Source of the DNA: Stictocephala bisonia
Taxonomy: Eukaryota > Arthropoda > Insecta > Hemiptera > Membracidae
Direction of reading: 5' to 3'
Assembly: GCA_035578905.1 (NCBI GenBank)
Contig: JAQJVL010000309.1
Span: 759,501 to 823,500 of the forward strand
Length of the DNA stretch: 64,000 bases
The notes below the pieces were generated by a model. The model saw nothing but the letters and a program-made list of their open reading frames with translations, did not search any database and was not told the origin of the DNA. Position 1 is the stretch's first letter; each line of letters begins with the position of its first letter. A program made the position numbers and the translations under genes. Of the stretch, positions 8,973 to 19,150 are shown piece by piece.

Positions 8973-11900
8973 TTAAAATTTCCTCTTTCTGGCTTTGGCC
9001 CAGGCAAACGATTGGATGGTGTTGGTGAAATCCAATGTTTTCGTTACATCATTTTCAATATTGAGGAGAGCGAGAGAGTTGAGCTTTGTTTGGGTCATGT
9101 TTGACCTATGGTATTCCTTGATCCTTTTTAAGCAGGAAAATGACCTAAAAATACAATTAAATTGTGACACTTATAAAAAAAAATTATACAGAAAACAAAG
9201 CAATAAAAAAGTAGACTATTCAATTTTATGAAGTGATTAAAGATTCATAAAAACACGTATTACGTAGTATATTAAAAAGTTAGAGTAATTTGTGGAATCT
9301 TACTTTCCCATGAAAACCTGTGTGTGATCCCAAGAAGCTGACAAAGTAGACTTTGTTTAGTATTTGTTTACGTTATTTTAGTTTATATTAAAATCTTGAG
9401 CATTGAAATTGTAATACAAAGTAAAAAGTTTGTTATTGTTTGACTTACCTCTCGGCTGATGCGTTTGTTACTGGAGTACAAATAAACATTCTTAGCAAAA
9501 TTTCTACATTTGGATAGATATCTTCCAATTTGTTTCCTATGATCCACTTGTACAAAGACAACGGCTTTTTATTTTCCATTTTGTTTGATGACATGTGCGA
9601 CCTCAGGTGGACAAGTTCATCAAAGATTGCCGGCTCTAAATCATTTTCAAATACACTGAGAAGTTTGTTAACCTCAACTTCAATTTCTTCTGTCGTGAGA
9701 TGTGAGAGTTTTATTATTGCAACAAACCTTGTAACAAATTCCTCATAGGCATGCATTCTTGCTGTAAGTTCTTGTTTAACTTTATCAATTATCGGAATAA
9801 ATGTGTTAACTCTAAAGCTGTCTCTTCCAGTAGTAAAGGAAACTTCCCCATCTCGAGTCTCATCATCTTGAAGTTTTCTTGTTTTCTTACGTCTGTTATC
9901 AAGCTCATAAACTTTGGTTTCACTAACATCAAGTGCTTTGTTTTCATAAATATCAAACTGATTTCTGAGCTCTTCAAAGAAGGATATCAGTGAGTTGAAA
10001 ACTTCTGTTACGGCCAATGCATCAGTGTCTTCATTTTGCACATATTTGTTAACCTTATTGAGCCTGAAAAGAATAGTACCCCATAACTTGACCATTATAG
10101 CTGTTTCCAAGCGGTTCAATCTGCTTAGGAGGCCTTTAGCTTCTGCTCGAGTGTTAGCCTTCTGATCTGTGTCACTTTCCAATATTTCTAGAGCTCTGAT
10201 AATTGCAGGCCATTCTTCTTGTAAGGCTCTTAAAGCGTCATGTCTAGCAGACCATCTTGTTGTGGAAAGGCTTTTGGTTGTTAGTGTCGTGTTTTTGCAA
10301 TTATTTAACACCGCCCATCTATGTGTAGAGCTAGAAAAAAAATTATACAGCTCTTGAAGCAGAGTAAATAGTGACACTGCCTCAATACAAGAATCTACGG
10401 CGTGAGTCCCAACTAGGTTTAGAGAGTGTCCTGCACACGGGATATATGATGCAAGTGGACTGACATCAAGAATTCTAGCCTGTAGTCCTGAATATATTCC
10501 AGACATGTTCGAAGCGTTATCGTAGGATTGCCCGCGGCACTTTTGTATGTCCAGACCGTAACGCTGCAGAGTGTCAATCACAGAGTTAAACATGTCAAGA
10601 GCCTTATGTCCAATATGTGGTAAAAACTTGAGAAATCTTTCAACAGGCTCTCCATTTTGTTTCACATAGCGTATTACAAATGATAGTTGGTCTACGTGGG
10701 AAATATCAGGCGTTGAATCGACAATCAATGAAAAATACTGAGAGCTTTTAGCCTCCTCTATTATATAGTCTGTAACTTTCTTGCCAAGGAGTTCAATAAA
10801 CTCATCACAAATAGTGGACGAAAGATAGGAAATATGTCCTTTGCCAGGGTTTCCATACTTTCTGATATGTTCACGCAAAAAGGGATCAAATTCAGCAAGA
10901 ACTTCTAGTAACATCATGTAGTTTCCATTCGAGTTGGAACCAAATAACTCTGTTGACCCCCTAAATGGCAATCCTCGTGAAGCTAGAGCTTTTATGACCA
11001 CAACCACTCTTTGAAGTAGCATTTGCCAGTAATTCATTTCTTGATCAATCATTTCAGTCAATTGGGAATTAACCTTTCCTAGTTTCTCTCCTCTCTCTTT
11101 TAAAGTGATTGTATTGTTTTTGTGTGAAACTGAGTTTTCATGCTCTTTTAGCCTTGCTGTAACATTTTTCCAGTCACTAAAGCCATTTTTCACGAAAGAT
11201 GATTCCGACTGAGATTCTGAATGGAAAAGACGGCAAGGGCCACAAAAAACTGAACATTTGCTTTCAGAGTAGACGAGCCATGCTCTATTTTGTTTTTCCC
11301 CATTTGCTAAATGTCTATAAAAATGTGTACTTGAAAAACTCCAAAAACGGTTGCCATATTCCTTCTTTGCCTTTGAGAAATTCCCTCCTTTATTTTGAAT
11401 TATCCCATGTTGAGACACATAATCACGTAGTTCATTATTTACAACCCAGTTTGCTGGATCGTGATCAAAACAAAATGGTTCAATTTCAGGTTCATGTTCT
11501 AGTGGTGTTGGCTTATCAATGCTATTGGAAGGGCTCTCAGGGTCGGGGTCTCTCTGTGGTTCGGATTCAAATGCTAAAGATCTTGTGTCCGGTTCCGTTT
11601 CTGTCCCTGAAGTAAAAGACTGCATATGAACAGAGGTACTAGCAGTACTAGGATCAAAACAAAATGGTTCAATTTCAGGTTCATGTTCTAGTGGTGTTGG
11701 CTTATCAATGCTATTGGAAGGGCTCTCAGGGTCGGGGTCTCTCTGTGGTTCGGATTCAAATGCTAAAGATCTTGTGTCCGGTTCCGTTTCTGTCCCTGAA
11801 GTAAAAGACTGCATATGAACAGAGGTACTAGCAGTACTAGGATCAAAACAAAATGGTTCAATTTCAGGTTCATGTTCTAGTGGTGTTGGCTTATCAATGC

Positions 11901-12387
11901 TATTGGAAGGGCTCTCAGGGTCGGGGTCTCTCTGTGGTTCGGATTCAAATGCTAAAGATCTTGTGTCCGGTTCCGTTTCTGTCCCTGAAGTAAAAGACTG
12001 CATATGAACAGAGGTACTAGCAGTACTAGGATCAAAACAAAATGGTTCAATTTCAGGTTCATGTTCTAGTGGTGTTGGCTTATCAATGCTATTGGAAGGG
12101 CTCTCAGGGTCGGGGTCTCTCTGTGGTTCGGATTCAAATGCTAAAGATCTTGTGTCCGGTTCCGTTTCTGTCCCTGAAGTAAAAGACTGCATATGAACAG
12201 AGGTACTAGCAGTACTAGGAGTACTGGTGTCCAAAAATAAACCGTCATCTTTTTTGGTTTGGGTCTTATCTTGTTCTTTAGACAGCCAATTTTTCATTGT
12301 CCCAGAGAACTTCTTGCTCTCCTCTGTTTTCAATTTAGCTCTTTTTCTGAATTCAGCCCCAGATGGGCGTTTTTTTGGTTGGCTCAT
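8973..12387 (-). CDS. hAT-1 transposase (ZMYM1-like), two exons, intact
   Basis: hAT-family transposase that would cut and paste hAT-1 in the nucleus. Exon 1 runs from the ATG at 12387 to 9449. A GTAAGT donor follows, the 304-bp intron is 9448-9145 with a TATTTTTAG acceptor, and exon 2 is 9144-8973. Joining restores the conserved AERSFSCLKRIKEYHRSNM dimerisation motif exactly across the junction, giving about 1036 residues. A basic N terminus comes first. Four identical 63-residue acidic repeats occupy about residues 57-308. A TTF-type zinc finger (FCGPCRLF) is near 384, LIVDSTPDISHVDQL (first Asp) near 555 and SYDNASNMSG (second Asp) near 622; the C-terminal hAT dimerisation region follows. 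No stop or frameshift was seen, so it may be functional. Confidence 0.93.
11463..12218 (-). repeat. Four identical 189-bp in-frame repeats in hAT-1 transposase
   Basis: The unit starting GATCAAAACAAAATGGTTC recurs at 11463, 11652, 11841 and 12030, exactly 189 bp (63 codons) apart, with no base difference that I can see. Each encodes a Ser/Thr- and Glu/Pro-rich acidic segment including SFTSGTETEPDTRSLAFESE. The identity implies very recent expansion or gene conversion. Copy number may also be affected by assembly. Confidence 0.95.
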
Positions 12388-12773
12388 TTTAATACCTGCA
12401 TAAAAACCACGACATTATTAGTACCACATATAACAAGAAATTGGAACTGATTTGACTTTAAATGTAATGTATTCATATTTTCATTTACTGTACTCTATTT
12501 GGCTTCGTCCTGTCCAAACTGACCGACTACCTAACTCATACATAATAAACGCACAGTACAGTATTATTTTTTAGTTGGCAAAACTGAGGCACAAATTTGA
12601 TAAATTCATCAAAGACTGATTTTATAACTATTATAATTATAAATATTATATAAATGTAATAATTCTAAATAATAGTTATATATTATATAGCTATTATATA
12701 ATTATAACTTAATAGTATTATACTATATAATATTATAAATTATTAAAAGAAATATAAAAAACCTAATGATTTT

Positions 12774-13058
12774 TAGGGATGGACACGAAACCGAAACTAT
12801 TTCGGTTTCGTCGATTCGCGAAATCTACCTTAGGCTTGGTCCGCGTGGGATTTTTTATTTTTTTTTTTAAATCTTAAAACACTTGTGTCACAAAAACAAA
12901 GTCAAACTATACATATTTATTGTTTTTTTTTTTTTTTTTTTTTTTAAATGCTCGCATACAAACATGCAATAAAGTCACACGCACTTATCTAATTCATTTT
13001 ATGAAACCGAAACGAAACTATCAAAGTTTCGTTTCGTTTCGTTTCGTGTCCATCCCTA
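12774..13058. mobile_element. hAT-type MITE nested in hAT-1
   Basis: The ends are TAGGGATGGACACGAAAC and GTTTCGTGTCCATCCCTA, an inverted repeat of 18 bp. Flanks are ATGATTTT (12766-12773) and ATGATTTG (13059-13066), an 8-bp target duplication with one mismatch. It has no coding capacity. Tandem GTTTC/GAAAC pentamers lie just inside both ends. It inserted into the 5' non-coding part of hAT-1. Confidence 0.88.
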
Positions 13059-13959
13059 ATGATTTGTAAAAAACTAACTGTCCATGGCAGGGATCGAACC
13101 TAGAATTTTCGAACTACAGGCGAAGACGCTTAACAATGAACAAATTGAACGTAGACGGTAGACTCACATGTAACTTTTTTATCCCTACTGTACTTGAGGG
13201 ATAGGATTTCGCTCACTTCGTTCGCTCATCTAATAACGTTTAAACCCTTTTAGGCAAAGCAATTAATCTCGGTACATCAATATTTAATTTCAAACTATTG
13301 TTTTTCGCAGTTTTAGCCACAAAATGTATTTGTAACTTTTTTTATAAATGACACAAGACACAGTGGCGCTGTACCAGAAGCAGGAGGTTAGGCACAGCAG
13401 GTGCAGGTGAAAACTTCGTTCTCATCACTCAATAACCAAATTATATAAATAAGGTATATTATGAATTGTTTTAAAAACTTACCTTGGGTAAAACCCAACA
13501 AGAAGAATACTTCGTAATGCACAACAAAATCACACGATAACCTAACCTCACACCACACGCACTTGATAGCTTGTTACTGACTACTGTTCACAGAGGGCGT
13601 GGGTTCGGTGGGATAGCAGTGACACGTGATCGTGAGCCATTCAGCGGCCACCCCCCCCCCCCACCCAACCCTCACTTCACTTCTATTTCAAGGCAGCGCC
13701 GGACGCTCGCTTCTGACGCTCGTCTAGGAAAATAAAAATATACAATATTTTTTTGCCATCCCTTGCCCTGCGCCCCCCGCAAGCTTGCGCCCTAGGCCAT
13801 GGCCTAGGTTGGCCTTATGGGTAATCCGGGCCTGCACATCCATAGACAAAATACAGACTAATTAATTAACAGACCATGCGATTGATTCAAATAAATAAGT
13901 ATATAAAACGTGCAAATTGTGCTAAATCATTACAAGTATCAAGAAACCTTACTATTATA

Positions 13960-13966
<7 letters not shown>

Positions 13967-14020
<54 letters not shown>
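13967..14020. repeat. (TA)n microsatellite, copy 1
   Basis: About 27 TA units in the presumed LINE 3' UTR. The allele in copy 2 (29757-29834) is longer, about 39 units. Confidence 0.95.
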
Positions 14021-14024
<4 letters not shown>

Positions 14025-14098
14025 AAACAAAGTTCCAAACAACAGGCAAGTTCAATACATGTCTACATTCTACATATTCCAGAATAAACAGATCTACA

Positions 14099-14940
14099 TT
14101 AAAAAAAAAAAAACTTGGAGAGTTCCTTTTTAAAAGTTACTTCCGACATGGCAAAGAAATCAATGTGATCAGGTAAGCTATTTCCCAGGCGGTGAAGACG
14201 TGGCACTGAGCTGTGGTAAGAATACAGAGTCTGACAATATTTCCTCTCAAACATTTGATTTGTTCTGGCCAATCTTGAGCAGCGAAAATCTATTCTCACA
14301 AGTAGATCAGGTGAATCCACTGACGATGTAATAATCTTTCTGAGAAGAAGTAAATCATTGATCTTCCGCCTGATGCTCAGAGATTGAAGACCAAACTGAC
14401 GGCTGATGTCACCCAAAGGAACCTCTACATAATGAAAGCCGAGTTTCATTCCTAGAACTCGAAGAAACTTCCTCTGGATGCTCTCAATGGAGTCTATATG
14501 GCCTATCTGATATGGCGACCACAATGGTGAACAATATTCTAATATGGGACGAACTAGTTGAACATAGAGTGTTCTAAGTGCTACAGGGGAAAACCCATCC
14601 CTGGACACCCTAATAATAAATCCAAGAGTTGAATTTGCCTTACGGCTAATAAAGTCAATGTGACTTTTTGGATTAAGTGAAGATGTCAGAGTCACCCCAA
14701 GATCCTTAACCATAGAACATCTGCTGAGTGGTTCCTCTCCAAGAAAGTACTCGAAGGTCACCACATTAATCCGTCGGGAGAATGTAAGTATTGAGCACTT
14801 TGATACATTAACCTCCATTTTATTCTTAAAGCACCACAATAGTACACCATTCAAGTCAGCCTGTAAATTTCTGCAATCAAACTCCGAAGTGATCTCCCTA
14901 TATATTTTGGCATCATCTGCAAAGATCAATAATGCAGTGC
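14099..14940 (-). pseudogene. 5'-truncated LINE reverse transcriptase, copy 1
   Basis: C-terminal part of a non-LTR retrotransposon ORF2 (jockey/CR1-like group). It starts at the catalytic FADD motif (LLIFADDAKIYREI) and lacks the rest of the RT palm/fingers and the endonuclease. Recognisable parts are VNVSKCSILTFSR, VKDLGVTLTSSL and LVRPILEYCSPLWSPYQIGHIDSIESIQRKFLR (in pieces), the usual thumb/C-terminal order. It ends in poly-Phe from an A-run at 14101-14113. It is related to LINE-C at 57-59 kb. Since 5' truncation is typical of LINE insertion, this copy is not autonomous. Confidence 0.88.
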
Positions 14941-15384
14941 AACAACTAATAATGCAAAGGTTATTATTTAATTAAGAGAGTTAAACGACAGTGAATTGTA
15001 AATGAGTTATAATCAATCATAGCAAGAAAATGAATATCAATATTTACATTAACACAAAAACAAAAAACTTACAAAACAAACAACATTATGATATTGGTAA
15101 ATCAAATATACTAATATATGTGAATTGAAATACTAATCGAGATTAATAACACTAGCACCATCAGCAGTGAATAAATACAATACGCAATTAATCCTAGAAA
15201 ATAATATACAACAATTGTAGCTTACTAACATCAATGAAAATGAAACGACAAATACACAAATAGTGTATGCAATTATTAATAAATATGATATTATGCGAAT
15301 TTCATAAATGAAACATGAACAACGACAAGACATGAACCCAAATATAATATGCAAATATAAAATAAACATGTTATACATTGACTG
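14941..15384. other. AT-rich sequence, end of duplicated unit
   Basis: Short frames read through AT-rich DNA and I do not accept any as a gene. The homology with copy 2 stops at GACTG (15380-15384), where an LTR begins. Confidence 0.5.
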
Positions 15385-16781
15385 TGTACCGGGTCTTGGA
15401 CCGGTACAGTTTCTTTTTTTCGTTGTTGTCTGCCAGGCTGCCTGAGATTCGCTTTTGCCCGGCGATTTGCGTACTTTGGTAGCCGTTGGCCCAGTTCCGT
15501 TTCGTTCCGGGTTCCAGCAGCTTCGGTCAAGTTGGCCTGTCTGTTGACTTGTTCTCTGCAGCCGTTTTGTCACGAGAATATGTTAGGCTAAGGTTCCCAA
15601 AACTCCAGGGTCCTTGAGTAGGACGTTTCAACCCTCAGCCGGTCGTCCGGGCAAAGTTCGACCTTCTGCACTGCCTGCCTGGCCTGAGGACCAAGTCGTA
15701 GAGCACATGTTGCGACTAAGCTGCCATTCCCTACATCTGGGTGTTTTCTTCAGTCCTCAGGTCAGTTCGTTCCATCTTTTTTTCCCGGCGGCTGAGCTGG
15801 GGGTGATTTGTGAAATAGAAAAAAAAAAAAAAGTGCAATTAAAAAGAAAAAAAGAAGTTTGTAGAACTTTTCATGTGGCCTAGGCCTAAAACTTAAACTT
15901 TACAGTGGATTTATGAAACAGCCATGGGGGACTTATGTTTTTTTTATTATTAAAGGAATAAAAACTGTTGAAATATACCAAGAACTTTTAATGTCAATAT
16001 TTATTGTTATTTAGTTTAATTAGTTTATTTTCTTGTTACATTTGTTTAGATTTTTTATATTTGTTAGGTCCCCATTGTTAAATCCTGTTATTATTTATTT
16101 AATTGCTTAGGCCTAGTTATTGTTATTTATTTTTTGTTAAGTGTATTTGGGGGGGGGGTTTTTGAAGTGAATTTTTACTCGACGGTACCGTGTTATATTT
16201 TCTTTTAAATTATTTAATTTTTTAAACTTTCACCAAAAGGGGATTATTGTGCTTTGCTTAATTTTTAATTCGGAGCTGCCCAGGGATTCCGGCTTACTCC
16301 CTGGCCCGGTGGAATCAAGGGATGTGTGGGCTAAATTGCCGGTTTAAGTGTTGTGATCCAAAAGTTTTCTAAATTTTCACGTTTATTTGGGGCTTAATAT
16401 TTTCTTACGTTTTGGGGTGTCTCAGGCTAAACTGCAGATAGGCCATACACCCTGTAGCTGATTAATTGTTAAATTTTGGTATTTGTAGAGTTTGTGGTAT
16501 TTATAGCGTTTGTTATAATTGTGTAGTATCTGGGTAATTTTAGTGTGTTGTTATTTATTTAAGTGAAAATTTATATTGTGGCCTTCTGCCTTTTATGTTG
16601 TGGCCCTCTGCCGTTTTGATTTATTAGTATTTTCTGGTTTTCATGATAATAAATTAGTTTTGCTCAGCTGCCGAGTGTTATTTTGACCCTCCAACTGCCG
16701 CCCGTGATCCCATCGCTCGACTTGTTTTGAGCCATCCCCCGGTTGGCACGCTTTCCAGCTTTGGTGGGGGGATGGGTCTCA
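15385..16781 (+). repeat. Long terminal repeat (~1.4 kb), likely 5' or solo LTR
   Basis: The segment begins TGTACCGGG exactly where copy 1 departs from copy 2 and ends in GGGTCTCA, so it has TG...CA ends. AT and then a TGG-starting primer-site candidate follow. Near its end lies a polyadenylation-like AATAAA (about 16649). Such features define an LTR with its U5 next to the primer site. The internal retroelement genes are absent: poly(A), a gap of Ns and a different LINE follow. It may belong to a Ty3/Gypsy-type element; this is inferred from the primer site only. Confidence 0.7.
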
Positions 16782-16783
16782 AT

Positions 16784-16801
16784 TGGTAGCAGAGCGTGGT
16801 T
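16784..16801 (+). other. Primer-binding-site candidate
   Basis: TGGTAGCAGAGCGTGGTT lies 2 bp after the CA end of the LTR. It starts with TGG, the complement of the tRNA CCA tail, and resembles primer sites complementary to tRNA 3' ends in LTR retrotransposons. The tRNA species was not determined. Confidence 0.6.
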
Positions 16802-16803
16802 GC

Positions 16804-16805
<2 letters not shown>

Positions 16806-16854
<49 letters not shown>

Positions 16855-16972
16855 ACTTGGTTGTTGACGGTGGGTGTTTGCCTGTTAGTAGGTCATGATT
16901 GGCCGACCTACCGTCAAGGTGTCTTGGTATTGTAAAAAAAAAAAAAAAAAAAATAATAAATAAAATTTTAAA
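16806..16972. repeat. Long A-runs next to assembly gap
   Basis: A run of about 46 A at 16806-16851 and one of about 20 A at 16934-16953 bracket about 80 bp. That 80 bp contains the hairpin GTAGGTC...GACCTAC. The sequence then runs into Ns. The homopolymers make the join unreliable. Confidence 0.8.
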
Positions 16973-17466
16973 NNNNNNNNNNNNNNNNNNNNNNNNNNNN
17001 NNNNNNNNNNNNNNNNNNNNNNNNNNNNNNNNNNNNNNNNNNNNNNNNNNNNNNNNNNNNNNNNNNNNNNNNNNNNNNNNNNNNNNNNNNNNNNNNNNNN
17101 NNNNNNNNNNNNNNNNNNNNNNNNNNNNNNNNNNNNNNNNNNNNNNNNNNNNNNNNNNNNNNNNNNNNNNNNNNNNNNNNNNNNNNNNNNNNNNNNNNNN
17201 NNNNNNNNNNNNNNNNNNNNNNNNNNNNNNNNNNNNNNNNNNNNNNNNNNNNNNNNNNNNNNNNNNNNNNNNNNNNNNNNNNNNNNNNNNNNNNNNNNNN
17301 NNNNNNNNNNNNNNNNNNNNNNNNNNNNNNNNNNNNNNNNNNNNNNNNNNNNNNNNNNNNNNNNNNNNNNNNNNNNNNNNNNNNNNNNNNNNNNNNNNNN
17401 NNNNNNNNNNNNNNNNNNNNNNNNNNNNNNNNNNNNNNNNNNNNNNNNNNNNNNNNNNNNNNNNNN
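16973..17466. other. Assembly gap (494 N)
   Basis: Unknown bases. Any reading frame across this interval is meaningless. Confidence 1.
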
Positions 17467-19055
17467 CAGATGCCATAATAAGCTGTAGGAGATGACAAGA
17501 ACTCAAGCTGCGATGATAGAACTCTTAGTGCAAAAGTTCCTGAGCTCACCAAGCTTGCTACTCTATTTACATGGCTATTAAAGCGCAAGTCATCATCTAT
17601 AAGCAACCCTAAGTACTTGACAGATTTTACAGGGCATATTAAAGAATCTCATAAAGCATGCATTCCATGGTCACTCTCCTTTTTGGTAATAGAAAAATTT
17701 AAAATACTAGTTTTTTTCCATGTTAACTACAAGGTTGTTTGAACTAAACCACTGAAGCAAACAATTCATTTCAATCGTAAGACTTTGACCCAAAAGGGGT
17801 TTACTTGGCTCAATAATTGACACAGCTGTATCATCGGCAAAAAGGCTTATATCTGCCCTAGAAACGCCTGATTTTATGTCGTTTACAAACAGAAGAAAAA
17901 GTAAAGGACCAATAACTGATCCCTGAGAACACCGTTTTTCATCTGTACTACATGAGAAAAGCTATGCCTAAGTACCCTTAATCTGTCAATATAAGGAATT
18001 GTAACATGTTGTTTCCTATTCATTAGGTAAGATCTTATCCAAAATAAAGGAACTCCTCTTACTCCAACACACTCCAATTTGTCCATCAGAATATCATGAT
18101 TAACAAGATCAAACGCCTTGCTCAGGTCGACGAAGACTCCAGCTGCGCATAGACCCCTATCCAATGCAGAGACAATTTGGTTTATCAAGTGAAAGATTGC
18201 ATGAGAGGTAGATCTATTTTTAAGAAATCCAAATTGATACCTGTAAATTAAATTATGATTTGACAAGAATTGCATCAGCCTATTGCAGAATGCCTTTTCC
18301 ATCACTTTAGAAAAAGTGGAGATCAAAGCAATTGGTCTGAAATTGTCTAGCTTCTCGAATGAACCTTTTTATGCAATGGTTTAACTATGAAGTTTTTAAA
18401 GCATCTGGAAAGCAACCTGTTTTAAATGAATGATTTAAAATGAAGCATAATGGTTTTGACTAAGAAATCGTAGCAATCTTTCAAAAGTTTAGACGAAATG
18501 CCATCAAAACCAGCCGAATTCTTTGTTTTAAGTGACATAATTATGCTGATTACTTCGTTCACTGTAACAGGAGTTAAAAAAGAAAGACTCATTAAGCAAA
18601 GGAATGCTGCAAACATTCGAATGTGATACAAAAGGTACAGGAACGCGATCAGAAACAGTAGCAAAGTAGTCATTGAAAAGATTTGATACTAAATTTGGAT
18701 CCTTTATTATGTGATTGTTGCCATCTCTAATTTGAAAATTTTGGAAGGAATGCTTTTTAAGAGATGGTCTGTTTTCATTAATTATCTCCCAGATTGTCTT
18801 AGAAGTATTATTTGAAGATTGTATTCTATTAGAAAAATATACAGACTTTTCCTGCCTGATACTATCTTTGAAAGTTCGTTTTATTCTACGATAATTCTTT
18901 TCTTTCATTACTCGACCAATCCGAGTCCCTACTGATATAATACAGACTTCTCATTCTGTCACGCAGGGAAGCAAGCTGAGAAGATAATATAATTCTACTG
19001 TTAAAAGTCACCTTCTTAAGCTTGGTCTTCTTTAATGGAAAGGCCACATTAAAGG
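17467..19055 (-). pseudogene. Degenerate LINE reverse transcriptase (jockey/CR1-like)
   Basis: Read leftwards, the pieces are in ORF2 order. A linker has KTIWEIINENRPSLKKHSF, NLFNDYFATVSDR and VTVNEVISIIMSLKTKNSAGFDGIS. RT fingers/palm follow with [35 protein letters not shown] and [18 protein letters not shown]. The tail has LLIDDDLRFNSHVNRVASL. At least three frame changes break it, and the VPQG region is damaged. The 3' end is lost in the N gap. Its 5' end abuts the minisatellite that opens duplication copy 2. It is non-functional. Confidence 0.85.
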
Positions 19056-19061
19056 GGTGGA

Positions 19062-19150
19062 AACATATATGGGTGGGAGGATGGGCCAATACCACTGAAC
19101 ATATATGGGTGGGCCAATATCACTGAACATGTATGGGTGGGAGGGTGAAC
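19062..19150. repeat. Minisatellite array, shortened (copy 2)
   Basis: About two and a half units of the GGGTGGGAGG...CCAATA(C/T)CACTGAACA family. This corresponds to 1399-1505 of copy 1 with about one partial unit missing. Confidence 0.9.

Larger units (their letters stand above)
8573..13834 (-). mobile_element. hAT-1 transposon, 5262 bp, complete with 8-bp target duplication
   Basis: The termini are CAGGCCCGGATTA on the left and TAATCCGGGCCTG on the right, a perfect 13-bp inverted repeat. Both ends are flanked by CACATCCA (8565-8572 and 13835-13842), the 8-bp duplication expected of hAT elements. The corresponding site in copy 2 (about 29629-29640) has a single CACATCCA and no insert, so it is an exact empty site. 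The element encodes an apparently intact transposase and contains a nested 285-bp MITE at 12774-13058. Confidence 0.97.
1399..15384 (+). repeat. Long direct duplication, copy 1
   Basis: This block matches 19062-31197 in the same orientation and order, with only scattered substitutions and small indels. The exceptions are copy-specific insertions: hAT-1 (8573-13834) here and hAT-2 (25827-29179) in the other copy. Without these the units are each about 8.7 kb. Homology starts inside the minisatellite and ends where an LTR begins in this copy. The block holds a promoter-like patch, foldback pair, Merlin-like transposase, TGTTG palindrome cluster and LINE 3' end. It could be a recent tandem duplication or two haplotypes placed end to end by the assembler. 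Confidence 0.93.

Noticed and set aside
13080..13150. tRNA-like B-box (GGTTCGATCCC on the minus strand) suggesting a tRNA gene or SINE
   Set aside because: No matching A-box, cloverleaf or 3' SINE tail could be built around it. A single B-box-like match is not enough.
13876..14133. Plus-strand frames with Tyr-Ile repeats over the TA tracts (also at 29670-29981)
   Set aside because: Simple microsatellite translation with no conserved flanks.
16853..17606. Open reading frames spanning the block of Ns
   Set aside because: They consist almost entirely of unknown bases; only the short LINE-derived end after 17467 has meaning.
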